A DNA stretch of 50,497 bases from an uncultured Oscillibacter sp. GTDB taxonomy: Bacteria > Bacillota > Clostridia > Oscillospirales > Oscillospiraceae. Of the stretch, positions 1 through 6,567 are shown piece after piece. Location of the stretch: NCBI GenBank assembly GCA_910587875.1, contig CAJUOD010000001.1, forward strand, positions 27,004-77,500, given 5' to 3'. The position numbers were made by a program, and so were the translations under genes. The notes below the pieces were generated by a model. That model saw nothing but the letters and a program-made list of their open reading frames with translations, was not told the DNA's origin and did no database searches. The number at the start of each line of letters is the position of its first letter. Position 1 is the first letter of the stretch.

Positions 1-47
1 TTTTCGCCAGCCTGAAGCCGCCCGGAGGGCGGCCTGCGGCAAGGCGT

Positions 48-482
48 TTATACGATCTTCCGGAGGACCGGAGCGGCCTCCTTCTCCTCGGCCAGGCAGC
101 GGATGATGTCCTGCCGGGTGACGATGCCGATGAAACTGTTCAGATCGTCCACCACGGGGACGAAGTTGTGCCGGACGATGGTTTCCAGCAGCTCGTCCAC
201 GGAGGCGGTGATGCGGACGGAGGGATTCTCCCGGAGGATGTCCCGGACGTGGAGCCGCTCCAGCTCCTTCACGGAGCAGGGACAGGGGGAACCCTCGTCG
301 GGGAGGAGCCGCCAGAGGAAGTCCCCCTCGCTGACGGTGCCCACATACTGGCCCTTGCGGTTGATGACGGGGACGGCGCTGCGGCCGTGGTGCCGGAGCT
401 TCTCCAGCCCCTGGCGGATGGTGTTGTCGTCGAACAGGTAGGCGACGCGGTGCTTGGGCGTCAGAAGGTAAGCGATATTCAC
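48..482 (-). CDS. CBS-domain pair protein
   Basis: 144-aa soluble protein made almost entirely of two CBS domains, the small modules that bind adenine nucleotides and sense energy state. The first spans roughly residues 12-65 (VPVINRKGQYVGTVSEGDFL) and the second about 75-130 (PVVDDLNSFIGIVTRQDII). Both show the usual pattern 'VPVVD..G.FIGIVT..DI'. No catalytic or membrane domain is fused to it, so it is probably a stand-alone regulator whose partner cannot be read from the sequence. The start is a GTG at 482, preceded by GAGG seven bases upstream. It lies downstream of tadA on the same strand, but a terminator-like hairpin (608-643) separates them. Identification as a CBS protein is firm; its role is unknown. 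Confidence 0.85.
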   Translation of the reverse strand: MNIAYLLTPKHRVAYLFDDNTIRQGLEKLRHHGRSAVPVINRKGQYVGTVSEGDFLWRLLPDEGSPCPCSVKELERLHVRDILRENPSVRITASVDELLETIVRHNFVPVVDDLNSFIGIVTRQDIIRCLAEEKEAAPVLRKIV

Positions 483-607
483 AGTATAGCCTCATTTCTG
501 ATGGGCAGGCGGGCGGGCCCGCCTGGGTCATAGTGGGGTCGGGTGCATATCTATAATATACAGGAAGGGCCTGGATAATTGGTGAACAGTTTATGAAATC
601 TGCCGGA

Positions 608-643
608 GAAAACGGAACAGGGCCAGCCTGGCGGCTGGCCCTG
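608..643 (-). terminator. Terminator after tadA
   Basis: On the minus strand an 11-bp perfect stem (GGCTGGCCCTG arm at 633-643, other arm at 618-628) with loop TGGC is followed by TTCCGTTTTC. This is a plausible rho-independent end for the tadA transcript, about 120 bases past its stop. The rest of 483-759 holds no gene that I can see. Confidence 0.6.
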
Positions 644-759
644 AACCTTATTGTTTGGAAGATTGGATGAAAAGAAGTTTTGTCTCTTGCAAGTATTAAG
701 ATACAGGAGAGTTGTTAAGGAAACCAGCGTCAAATGTTACAAAAGTCTTAAATCTTATG

Positions 760-1209
760 TCAACCATTTTTCCGAAGATTGGAAAAGAACTCGGACAGGA
801 CGGCCTGGCACTCCTGCTCCAGCACGCCGCCCACCAGAGCGGGAGGATGGGGGAAGTCCTCCATGAAGAGGTTGGTCACCCCGCCGCAGGCCCCGAAGGC
901 CGGGTCCCGGGCCCCGAACCAGACCCGGCGGATCCGGGCGTTCAGAATAGCTCCGGCACACATGGGGCAGGGCTCCAGGGTGACGTAGAGCTCACAGTTC
1001 TCCAGCCGCCAGGAGCCCAGGGCCTCGTTGGCCTGGGCGATGGCCTCCATTTCGGCGTGGGAGGCGGCGGCGCGGGTTTCCTCCCGGCGGTTTCGCCCCC
1101 GGCCCACCACCACGCCCTCCCGGACGACGACGCAGCCCACGGGGACCTCCCCGGCGGCGGCGGCCTCCCGGGCCAGGGCCAGGGCTTGTCTCATAAAAAT
1201 TTCCTGCAT
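760..1209 (-). CDS. tadA: tRNA adenosine(34) deaminase TadA
   Basis: 149-aa cytidine/deoxycytidylate-deaminase-fold enzyme that converts adenosine 34 to inosine in the anticodon of tRNA-Arg(ACG). The zinc site is intact: His51 and catalytic Glu53 in SHAEMEAI, and Cys81/Cys84 in EPCPMCAGAI. The N-terminal MQEIFMRQALALAREAAAAGEV is typical of TadA. I chose the ATG at 1209 because AGGAGGG lies seven bases before it. A longer in-frame start at 1257 adds 16 unconserved residues. It is divergent from the DUF2508 gene, and the two ribosome binding sites form a 13-bp inverted repeat (1214-1226/1268-1280). Confidence 0.95.
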   Translation of the reverse strand: MQEIFMRQALALAREAAAAGEVPVGCVVVREGVVVGRGRNRREETRAAASHAEMEAIAQANEALGSWRLENCELYVTLEPCPMCAGAILNARIRRVWFGARDPAFGACGGVTNLFMEDFPHPPALVGGVLEQECQAVLSEFFSNLRKNG

Positions 1210-1286
1210 GGGGGTCCCTCCTGTATGAAAGCTGGCATATTTGTCCAGACTCGCCATATAACGTATTATACAGGAGGGACAACGCT

Positions 1287-1544
1287 ATGAAAACCACTTT
1301 CTTGAAAAAAACCCGGCAGGACCCGGAGCTGCTGGCCCTGAAGGAGGAGCTCCAGAGCGCCAGGGGGGACCTGTCCCTGGCCTACCGGCGGTTCGACCAG
1401 GCGGTGGACCCGGAGCTGGTGGAGTCCTGCATCTATCAGATCAAGGCGGAGAAGGCCCGGTGCAACTATCTCATCCGGGCCATTAAGGAGCGGAGCCCGG
1501 AGAGCTTCCTGCCCCGGCTGGAGGGCGAGGCGGCATGGATCTAA
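1287..1544 (+). CDS. DUF2508 family protein (YaaL-like)
   Basis: 85-aa, highly charged helical protein. The segment around residues 15-70 (DPELLALKEEL, then SLAYRRFDQAVDPELVESCIY and KARCNYLIRAIKE) matches the DUF2508/YaaL family, which in Bacillus and Clostridia is encoded directly before bofA. No enzymatic motif is present and the function is unknown. RBS GGAGGG precedes the ATG at 1287. Its end overlaps the bofA start by 10 bases, so the two are translationally coupled. Confidence 0.85.
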   Translation: MKTTFLKKTRQDPELLALKEELQSARGDLSLAYRRFDQAVDPELVESCIYQIKAEKARCNYLIRAIKERSPESFLPRLEGEAAWI

Positions 1545-1798
1545 ATCAGAAGATCATCGCCGCCCTGCTGGCGGGGTTCTTCCTCATCGCCCTGCTGCGG
1601 GTGTTCAGCGCCCCGCTGAAGCTGGCGGTGAAGGTGCTGGCCAACACCCTGCTGGGCTTCCTGGCCCTCTGGGCGGTGAACGCCACCGCCGCCGTGACGG
1701 GCGTCGCCCTGGGGGTCAACGTCTGGAACGCCCTGGTCATTGGAGTGCTGGGGCTTCCGGGCTTTGTCCTGCTGCTGCTGGTGCAGTGGGTGCTGTAG
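1535..1798 (+). CDS. bofA: BofA family pro-sigmaK-processing inhibitor
   Basis: 87-aa membrane protein. In Bacillus BofA sits in the outer forespore membrane with SpoIVFA and keeps the SpoIVFB protease from cleaving pro-sigmaK until the forespore signals. Three hydrophobic segments are visible: residues 8-22 (IAALLAGFFLIALLRVF), about 28-50, and 62-86. The middle one carries the family pattern LANTLLGFLALWAVN. Length equals the family norm (about 87 aa). It overlaps DUF2508, as in other spore formers, and is followed by a strong terminator. The identification is confident. Whether it acts on SigK here is inferred from the family. Confidence 0.88.
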   Translation: MDLNQKIIAALLAGFFLIALLRVFSAPLKLAVKVLANTLLGFLALWAVNATAAVTGVALGVNVWNALVIGVLGLPGFVLLLLVQWVL

Positions 1799-1812
1799 GG
1801 AGTACATAGGGG

Positions 1813-1843
1813 CCGGTCCCGGGCGGGGCCGGTTCTTTTTTTT
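1813..1843 (+). terminator. Terminator after bofA
   Basis: An 8-bp GC-rich stem (CCGGTCCC at 1813-1820, GGGGCCGG at 1825-1832, one G-T pair) is followed by TTCTTTTTTTT. It ends the DUF2508-bofA transcript. Confidence 0.85.
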
Positions 1844-1937
1844 GGCGGATAATTTCAATTTGAACTTGAGAATTTGAGAGATAACCGGAGATTATCGGAG
1901 AAATTCAAAGGATATGCGTGGCCGGTGAAAAATCCTG

Positions 1938-1966
1938 TTGACATTGCGGGGAAGGCATGGTATAAA
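1938..1966 (+). promoter_or_regulatory. Sigma-A promoter and leader of rplM-rpsI
   Basis: A consensus -35 TTGACA (1938-1943), 17-base spacer and -10 TATAAA (1961-1966) place the transcript start near 1973. The following ~60-base leader begins with the small hairpin CTTGCTCCGCAAGGAG (1971-1986). This is the position where Firmicutes carry the L13 leader that autoregulates rplM. I cannot confirm that the leader fold matches that family. Confidence 0.8.
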
Positions 1967-2035
1967 TAACCTTGCTCCGCAAGGAGCTCTTGATTTGTGA
2001 GACCAAATGGAAAATATACTGATGGAGGAACGACC

Positions 2036-2467
2036 ATGTCCACTTTTATGGCAAACAAGGCCAACATTGAGCGCAAGTGGTACATCCTGGACGCCGCCGG
2101 AAAGCCCCTGGGCAAGACCGCCGTCCGGGCCGCCGACCTGCTGCGCGGGAAAAACAAGACCACCTTCACCCCCCACGCCGACTGCGGAGATAATGTCATC
2201 ATCATCAACGCGGGAAAAGCGGTGCTCACCGGCAAAAAGGGCGAGCAGAAGATTTACCGCACCCACTCCGGCTGGGTGGGCGGCCTGAAGGAGACCCCCT
2301 ACCGCATCCTGATGCAGGAGAAGCCCGAGGTTGCCATGCGCGTGGCCGTCCGGGGCATGATGCCCAAGAACACCGTGGCCAAGGATTCCCTGAAGCGCCT
2401 GCACATCTATGCCGGCGCCGAGCACAAGCAGCAGGCCCAGAAGCCCATCGCCCTGGACGCTGAATAA
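2036..2467 (+). CDS. rplM: 50S ribosomal protein L13
   Basis: 143-aa L13, an early-assembling 23S rRNA-binding protein of the large subunit. Diagnostic stretches are ERKWYILDAAGKPLGKTA, FTPHADCGDNVIIINAGK, YRTHSGWVGGLKE, AVRGMMPKN and the C-terminal LHIYAGAEHKQQAQKP. The ATG at 2036 follows GGAGG at a good distance; the frame stays open 13 codons further upstream, but that part is not conserved. Co-transcribed with rpsI, 14 bases downstream. Confidence 0.98.
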   Translation: MSTFMANKANIERKWYILDAAGKPLGKTAVRAADLLRGKNKTTFTPHADCGDNVIIINAGKAVLTGKKGEQKIYRTHSGWVGGLKETPYRILMQEKPEVAMRVAVRGMMPKNTVAKDSLKRLHIYAGAEHKQQAQKPIALDAE

Positions 2468-2481
2468 GGAGGAGGAAGCGT

Positions 2482-2886
2482 ATGTATCAGTCTAAGAAGC
2501 CTTATCTGTATGGTACGGGACGCCGGAAGTCCTCCGTCGCCCGGGTCCACCTGTTCCCCGGCGGCACCGGGAGCATCACCATCAACGGCCGGGATATCGA
2601 CGATTACTTCGGCCTGGAGACCCTGAAGATGGTCGTCCGCCAGCCCCTGGAGGCCACCGGCAACACCGGGAAAATGGACATCGTGGCCACCGTCTCCGGC
2701 GGCGGCGTCACCGGACAGGCCGGCGCCCTGCGCCACGGCATCGCCCGTGCCCTGCTGCTGGCCAGCGAGGACAACCGCCCCATCCTGAAAAAGGCCGGGT
2801 TCCTGACCCGCGATCCTCGCATGAAGGAGCGCAAGAAGTACGGCCTCAAGGCCGCCCGCCGCGCGCCTCAGTTCTCCAAGCGCTGA
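2482..2886 (+). CDS. rpsI: 30S ribosomal protein S9
   Basis: 134-aa S9. Its C-terminal tail reaches the decoding site and contacts P-site tRNA. Recognisable features are YGTGRRKSSVARV at the N-terminus, GGGVTGQAGALRHGIARALL in the middle, and the terminal lysine/arginine-rich KYGLKAARRAPQFSKR. Preceded by AAGGAGGAGG. Second gene of the rplM-rpsI operon, which ends at the strong hairpin at 2905-2937. Confidence 0.98.
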   Translation: MYQSKKPYLYGTGRRKSSVARVHLFPGGTGSITINGRDIDDYFGLETLKMVVRQPLEATGNTGKMDIVATVSGGGVTGQAGALRHGIARALLLASEDNRPILKKAGFLTRDPRMKERKKYGLKAARRAPQFSKR

Positions 2887-2904
2887 GTCTTTCCCCTTCG
2901 CTTC

Positions 2905-2940
2905 AAAAGCGGAGACCTCCGAGAGGTCTCCGCTTTTTTG
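2905..2940. terminator. Bidirectional terminator between rpsI and gerQ
   Basis: A perfect 15-bp stem (2905-2919/2923-2937, loop CGA) has TTTT or longer runs on both sides, so it can end both the rpsI transcript and the converging gerQ transcript. Confidence 0.9.
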
Positions 2941-2953
2941 CATCCGCAGAGGA

Positions 2954-3652
2954 TCAATAGAAGTTGTTCCGCCCCTGGTCCATGCCGCTGTTCAGGCCGC
3001 TCTGCCGGAGGAGCTGGGCGCAGGCGTCCCGCTCCCGGGTGTCGTAGAACTCAATATATTTCAGCGCGTAGATATCGCAGGCGATATAGCGCTGGCGGCC
3101 GGGCTGGAAGATGATGATGTGGTCGTTCCCCACGTCGTGGAGGATGCCCTCCCAGGTGGTGGTCCCCTGGGTGCCGATGAGGAAGGTGGCGGTGACGAAG
3201 CTCCCCCGGTTCCGCAGCAGCATGGCCTTCATGGAGCCCAGGAAGGCCTCGCTGGTGCTGGTGGGGGATTCGATGACCTCAATGGGCTGATGGGTCTCCA
3301 GGTCCAGGGTCCCGCTATTGCCCTCAAACTCATTGCGGGCGGCGGGGACGCCTCCGGCGGCGGAGGGAGCGGGCTGGGACTGGGCCGCCGGGGCGGGGTA
3401 AGACTGCTGGGCCGCCGGGTAGGCCTGGGCCGCCGGGTAGGTCTGGGGCCGCTGGGGCGCCGGGGCGCTGACGTCGGTGTCGGTGGTGGTGGTCGTGACA
3501 GGGACGGGGGCTCCATGGGCTCCCGCCGAGGCGGAGGCCGTGGTGGTGGTCGTGGTGGACGTGGTGGTGTGGGCGTGGGCGGCGGGCTGGGGGGCGCTGA
3601 TCTCAGAGGACCAGTCCGTCAAGGGCTGAGACATATAGCGTGTGTTGGGCAT
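2954..3652 (-). CDS. gerQ: Spore coat protein GerQ-like
   Basis: 232 aa. The C-terminal ~75 residues match the Spore_GerQ family: LLRNRGSFVTATFLIGTQ, TTWEGILHDVGNDHIIIFQP, RQRYIACDIYALKYIEF. In Bacillus GerQ is a coat protein cross-linked by transglutaminase and needed for CwlJ to localise to the coat. The first ~110 residues are low complexity: a threonine tract (TTTSTTTTTT), TTTTTDTD, and repeats of the type YPAAQ/PAAQ. The ATG at 3652 has AGAGG eight bases upstream; an alternative GTG lies at 3661. The gene starts 12 bases after the displaced end of cwlJ (3665-3690), so it was the second gene of a cwlJ-gerQ operon. The prophage now separates it from its original promoter. Confidence 0.82.
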   Translation of the reverse strand: MPNTRYMSQPLTDWSSEISAPQPAAHAHTTTSTTTTTTASASAGAHGAPVPVTTTTTDTDVSAPAPQRPQTYPAAQAYPAAQQSYPAPAAQSQPAPSAAGGVPAARNEFEGNSGTLDLETHQPIEVIESPTSTSEAFLGSMKAMLLRNRGSFVTATFLIGTQGTTTWEGILHDVGNDHIIIFQPGRQRYIACDIYALKYIEFYDTRERDACAQLLRQSGLNSGMDQGRNNFY

Positions 3653-3664
3653 GATGGACACCTC

Positions 3665-3690
3665 TCAAGTTTTATAGTATGCGTCGGTAG
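3665..3690 (-). pseudogene. cwlJ: Detached 3' end of cwlJ
   Basis: On the minus strand these 26 bases finish the cwlJ reading frame. They complete the codon for P/T and encode T-D-A-Y-Y-K-T-stop, joining exactly in frame to the cwlJ body that ends at 46601 on the other side of the prophage. The stop (3665-3667) lies 12 bases before the gerQ ATG. Confidence 0.85.
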
Positions 3691-3700
3691 AATTATATAA
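3678..3700. other. Prophage attachment site attL
   Basis: Left prophage/host junction. Nineteen of 23 positions match attR at 46588-46610. The longest exact shared run is TCGGTAG (3684-3690), taken as the crossover core. DNA to the left is host (cwlJ end, gerQ), and DNA to the right is AT-rich prophage. The short imperfect core fits a serine integrase, which uses different attP and attB sequences with only a short identity. Confidence 0.8.
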
Positions 3701-3791
3701 ATTATGTAATAAAGAAAGAGCGCCGCCCTACTGGAGCCGCGCGCCGCCGGAACATCCTTTTTTCACAAATACAGAAGAAAGAAGGATGAAT

Positions 3792-4055
3792 ATGCAGGAT
3801 TCTGAAACCATGGCCAACATGATGAAAGACCTGACTCAATACATCATGATGCCAAAATTAAGATACGCCCGGGGGATTGGCACATATGTCTCCTACGACA
3901 TCGTAGCCTATGACTGCTTTTCGCGTGACATTGTGACAATCGTCCCGGACGTAACGCCGGACCGAGATCTGGCGCTTCGCATGGTGGAGAAGTTCAACAG
4001 GTATCAGCTTGAGCCCTGTCACCTGCTGGATGCTGTCCACGACATGCTGGATTAA
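3792..4055 (+). CDS. Small uncharacterised protein
   Basis: 87-aa protein, not firmly recognised. The second half (DRDLALRMVEKFNRYQLEPCHLLDAVHDMLD) resembles small Clostridial proteins of the DUF6514 type, where a short beta segment is followed by a helix ending in 'LSP.HL.DVVED.L'. This resemblance is from memory and weak. The ATG at 3792 has GAAGG about six bases upstream, whereas the ATG at 3786 would touch the RBS. It is monocistronic, ends at a strong hairpin terminator, and sits just inside attL opposite to the late genes, the usual position of a lysogeny-expressed accessory gene. Confidence 0.6.
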   Translation: MQDSETMANMMKDLTQYIMMPKLRYARGIGTYVSYDIVAYDCFSRDIVTIVPDVTPDRDLALRMVEKFNRYQLEPCHLLDAVHDMLD

Positions 4056-4082
4056 GTATCCCACACAGCCAAAGCGGCTATG

Positions 4083-4119
4083 CGCCGGGCGGGAGGAACA
4101 GCTCCCGCCCGGTGTTTTA
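4083..4119 (+). terminator. Terminator of the 3792-4055 gene
   Basis: A stem of 11 bp or more (CCGGGCGGGAG at 4085-4095, CTCCCGCCCGG at 4102-4112, extended by two pairs) is followed by TTTTATT. Confidence 0.85.
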
Positions 4120-4167
4120 TTATAATATAATTCCATAATGATATAAATGCATGTTTTCACCAAAATT

Positions 4168-4212
4168 ATACTTATGGAATTATGGTATACTTCCATAAGT
4201 ATCGGCTATAAT
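4168..4212 (+). promoter_or_regulatory. Operator and promoter of the RHH gene
   Basis: A perfect 12-bp inverted repeat (ATACTTATGGAA at 4168-4179, TTCCATAAGTAT at 4191-4202, 11-base spacer) sits directly upstream of a -10 TATAAT (4207-4212). Another copy of the half-site TTCCATAA lies near 4131-4138. The repeat covers the expected -35 position. This fits autorepression by the ribbon-helix-helix protein encoded next. That it binds here is an inference. Confidence 0.6.
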
Positions 4213-4240
4213 TTTTCCACTCTGAAACGAGGTGTGGAAA

Positions 4241-4429
4241 TTGGCGAATCCAAAGGCCCAGCAAGAGGCAACTGCTCGATACAACAAGAAGGCTTATGAC
4301 AGGATTGATGTTATTGTACCAAAAGGAAAACGTCGAATTATAGCGGATTTTGCAAAAAGCAAAGGAATGTCTACAAATAAATTTATCAACGAAGCCATTA
4401 ATAAGGCGATGATGGAAGAGAACGCCTGA
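4241..4429 (+). CDS. Arc/MetJ-type ribbon-helix-helix protein
   Basis: 62 aa from a TTG start at 4241, with GAGGTG six bases upstream (the GTG at 4232 lies inside that RBS). The segment YDRIDVIVPKGKRRIIADFA followed by KGMSTNKFINEAINKAM is the beta strand-helix-helix pattern of Arc-like regulators and antitoxins. The preceding ANPKAQQEATARYNKKAYDRI is the common head of this small family. No toxin gene is adjacent, so a solitary transcriptional regulator is more likely than a toxin-antitoxin pair. Base composition is far more AT-rich than its neighbours. The interval 4430-4604 downstream holds no gene, only loosely symmetric GC-rich repeats around 4493-4545. Confidence 0.75.
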   Translation: MANPKAQQEATARYNKKAYDRIDVIVPKGKRRIIADFAKSKGMSTNKFINEAINKAMMEENA

Positions 4430-4722
4430 ACGTCATTTTTGCAAGTTCTCTGTGCTCCACCGCAGATGGCAGTAACTCCCAGCACATTGCCTAGCGGCAG
4501 CAGCTAGCGGTGGCACGTGTCACGTGTGCTGTGGCGCTGCATGCCGTTTCATATGGTGTGTGAGTTTCTCCTCCTGAATTTGCCGAATACGATTTTATAA
4601 CAGCCGGCTAAGTGGATGTCAAGGATAGAGATACAAAGAGACTGCATAATTTGCGGAGTGAAAGAAGGCGCACCATAGCAGGCCCGCTCGATGCGAGCCT
4701 CACAGCTACAGGAAATTGTCTG

Positions 4723-5910
4723 TCACACCGCGGCGGGAAGCACCGGCTGATATATCGTGCCGTCCCGCATGATCGCAAAGATCACAGCGGTCATCTTCCT
4801 GGTCACGTGTCCGATGATGTTCATGTACCGCATACCTTCCGAAGCCTTCTTTTCGTAATAGGCTTTGAACATCGGGTCGTGCTGTACCGCAACGGCGCTG
4901 GCCATCCAGATCGCTCTGCGCAGATAGGGGGAACCACGCTTGGACATATGGACTCCAATGGATTTCAACTCTCCGGACTGCTTCACCTTCGGGTCTAGGC
5001 CGGCATACGCAGCCAGCTTGTCGGCGGAGGTGAAAGCGGAGATGTCCCGAATCTCGCTGAGGATCACGGCGCCCAGCACCGGCCCGATGCCGGAGATAGA
5101 GGTAAGCGTAGAGCCAAACTGAGAAAACAGTTCGCCGATGCGGCGTTCCAGGATGGCGGCCCTGTCCTGAAGGGACTGGAGCTGATCCAGGTACAGCAGG
5201 AGCAGAGTGGAGTACACGCCCTCGCAGTCCGGGATGCCGAAGCTGTTCCCGGCGAGTTCCTTGAGCTGCCGCGCTTTCCACTCCCCGAAACGCCCGTTGC
5301 TGGCGGTCCAAAGTATCTCCGTCAGTTTCCCAAGCTGCGCTCTGGCTAACTTCTCGGGGGTGGGATACTGCTTCAGGACAGCGACAGCCGACTTGCAGAA
5401 CAGCTTATCAAACTGGCCCTCGAACTCGGGGAAAACCTGGTCCAGCAGGGCGGTGATCTTGCGCTTGAGGTCGCTGCCCATGTCGATGAGATAGAAGCGG
5501 TTCCGGCACAGCTCCCGCAGAGCCAGGAGCTTCTCCTGCGGCACACTGCTGGCCTTGTACCGACCAAAGCGGATCGTCTCCGCGATGACCAGGGTGTCGA
5601 TGCTGTCCGTCTTCGCTTCGCGGATGAACAGGCCGCGCATGGCGTCGGTCTGTACCGGGTTGAGCAGCACGACCTGATACCCCTCCTTCCTCAAGCGGGT
5701 GTAAAGGGCCAGCCAATAGTGGGCGGTGGACTCCATGGTAAAGATGAAGTCGCTCTTATGGTTCGTGAGCTTCCGCACTCTCTCCAGCAGCGCGTTGAAG
5801 CCGGAGCAGTTGTTGCGGATGGGAAAGGGCTTGCAGACGGTCTGCCCCTCAGAGTCAATGACGCGGACCATGTGGCTGCGCTTGGCGATGTCGATCCCAA
5901 CGATGAACAT
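4723..5910 (-). CDS. IS110-family transposase
   Basis: 395-aa recombinase with an N-terminal RuvC-like DEDD domain and a C-terminal Transposase_20 domain. The opening FIVGIDIAKRSHMV holds the first catalytic Asp, TMESTAHYW and AKTDSIDTLVIAE follow, and the C-terminal SISGIGPVLGAVILSEI leads to KRGSPYLRRAIWMA, which carries the serine used for strand exchange. A predicted coiled segment around residues 215-240 separates the domains. The ATG at 5910 gives the family's usual start 'MFIVGIDIAK'; an upstream ATG at 5922 touches the possible RBS. Length is normal and the frame is intact, so it may be active. Confidence 0.93.
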   Translation of the reverse strand: MFIVGIDIAKRSHMVRVIDSEGQTVCKPFPIRNNCSGFNALLERVRKLTNHKSDFIFTMESTAHYWLALYTRLRKEGYQVVLLNPVQTDAMRGLFIREAKTDSIDTLVIAETIRFGRYKASSVPQEKLLALRELCRNRFYLIDMGSDLKRKITALLDQVFPEFEGQFDKLFCKSAVAVLKQYPTPEKLARAQLGKLTEILWTASNGRFGEWKARQLKELAGNSFGIPDCEGVYSTLLLLYLDQLQSLQDRAAILERRIGELFSQFGSTLTSISGIGPVLGAVILSEIRDISAFTSADKLAAYAGLDPKVKQSGELKSIGVHMSKRGSPYLRRAIWMASAVAVQHDPMFKAYYEKKASEGMRYMNIIGHVTRKMTAVIFAIMRDGTIYQPVLPAAV

Positions 5911-6200
5911 AGTAAACACCATCCTGCTGAATTTTGCAGACAGTCCTCGCGCTCTTATGAGTCATACCCTGCTTCGAGATCAGCGGAAAGCTGGCGCTCC
6001 CGCATCCGGCTCAACAATGAACGCTCATAAGATAGAGGTCCCATGCTGCATGGAGCGGACGAACGCCGCAGGGATAAAAGAAGGGAACCTCTGCCTGCGG
6101 GGAGAGTATATCACCGCCGTACCCGGCGAGGATACCAATTCGCTTCAAACAGCCGCTGCATAACCTGTGGATATTCTTGCAGAACTCTCCCCTGGTTGAA
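5911..6200 (-). ncRNA. Candidate IS110 bridge (seek) RNA region
   Basis: The ~290 bases upstream of the transposase have no coding frame and lie where IS110 (not IS1111) elements encode the RNA that pairs with target and donor DNA and guides the recombinase. A -10-like TATAAT on the same strand (rc at 6201-6206) has no good -35 beside it, as expected if the promoter is only completed in the circular form. I cannot fold the RNA or locate its guide loops. The position is known for the family; the RNA itself is inferred. Confidence 0.5.
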
Positions 6201-6216
6201 ATTATAGCAGGATAAA

Positions 6217-6245
6217 GGGCGGGGGTCGCTTTAGCGCCCCCGCCC
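6217..6245 (-). terminator. Possible late-operon terminator
   Basis: A 9-bp stem GGGCGGGGG/CCCCCGCCC (6217-6225/6237-6245), with three further pairs inside after a bulge, is followed on the minus strand by TTTAT. The rest of 6246-6533 has no gene. Near 6420-6465 GGGGTCAG occurs three times. Confidence 0.4.
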
Positions 6246-6533
6246 GATGAACACCGCCCCGCAGAGCGGGTTGGGGATTTTCGTTAGGTGGTCGGTTTCG
6301 GCCTGTTGTGGCTGTGCCGGGTGGTCGGAATAGGCTAAAAAGGGAGGAAACCCGCACTGTTGACGGATTCCGCAGGTGGCTGTTTCAGGTGGTTTTAGAG
6401 AAATTCGGCGGGGACTGTGCGGGGGTCAGCTTCCGCCTCCTGGGGTCAGGCCGGGGGTCAGCCTCCCCGCAAAGTCCCACCGCTAGGCGCTTTTCCGTGG
6501 AGTCCACGCGGGGATATCGACCGTTTTTGGCAC

Positions 6534-6567
6534 AGGAAGGCGGAGGGCTTCGGCCCTCCGCCTTCCT
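6534..6567 (-). terminator. Strong hairpin at the end of the endolysin gene
   Basis: A perfect 15-bp stem with a TTCG tetraloop (6534-6548/6553-6567) touches the endolysin stop codon. No clear T-run follows on the minus strand, so it may act as an mRNA-stabilising 3' end rather than a classical terminator. Confidence 0.55.

Larger units (their letters stand above)
4605..6215 (-). mobile_element. IS110-family insertion sequence (ends approximate)
   Basis: One IS110-type transposase with about 290 bases of non-coding DNA before it and about 115 after it. Ends are estimated: IS110 elements lack long terminal inverted repeats, and I could not define the target core. Supporting the estimate, on the transposase strand a -35-like TTGACA lies near the downstream end (4617-4622) and a -10-like TATAAT near the upstream end (6201-6206). 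These are the two halves that circularisation joins in this family. It interrupts the non-coding stretch between the RHH gene and the lysis genes and breaks no gene. Confidence 0.7.

Noticed and set aside
1230..1242. TTTGTCCAGACTCG near tadA as a host copy of the palindrome
   Set aside because: Only one half matches; there is no symmetric second arm.
1971..2035. Confident call of an L13 leader regulatory RNA
   Set aside because: Position is right and a small hairpin is present, but I cannot verify the conserved fold; mentioned only under the promoter.
3119..3700. 193-codon glycine-rich frame opposite gerQ
   Set aside because: It is the antisense shadow of the Thr/Pro/Ala-rich part of GerQ.
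4241..4429. RHH gene as antitoxin of a type II toxin-antitoxin pair
   Set aside because: No toxin-like gene lies beside it; the IS110 element follows after a gene-free interval.
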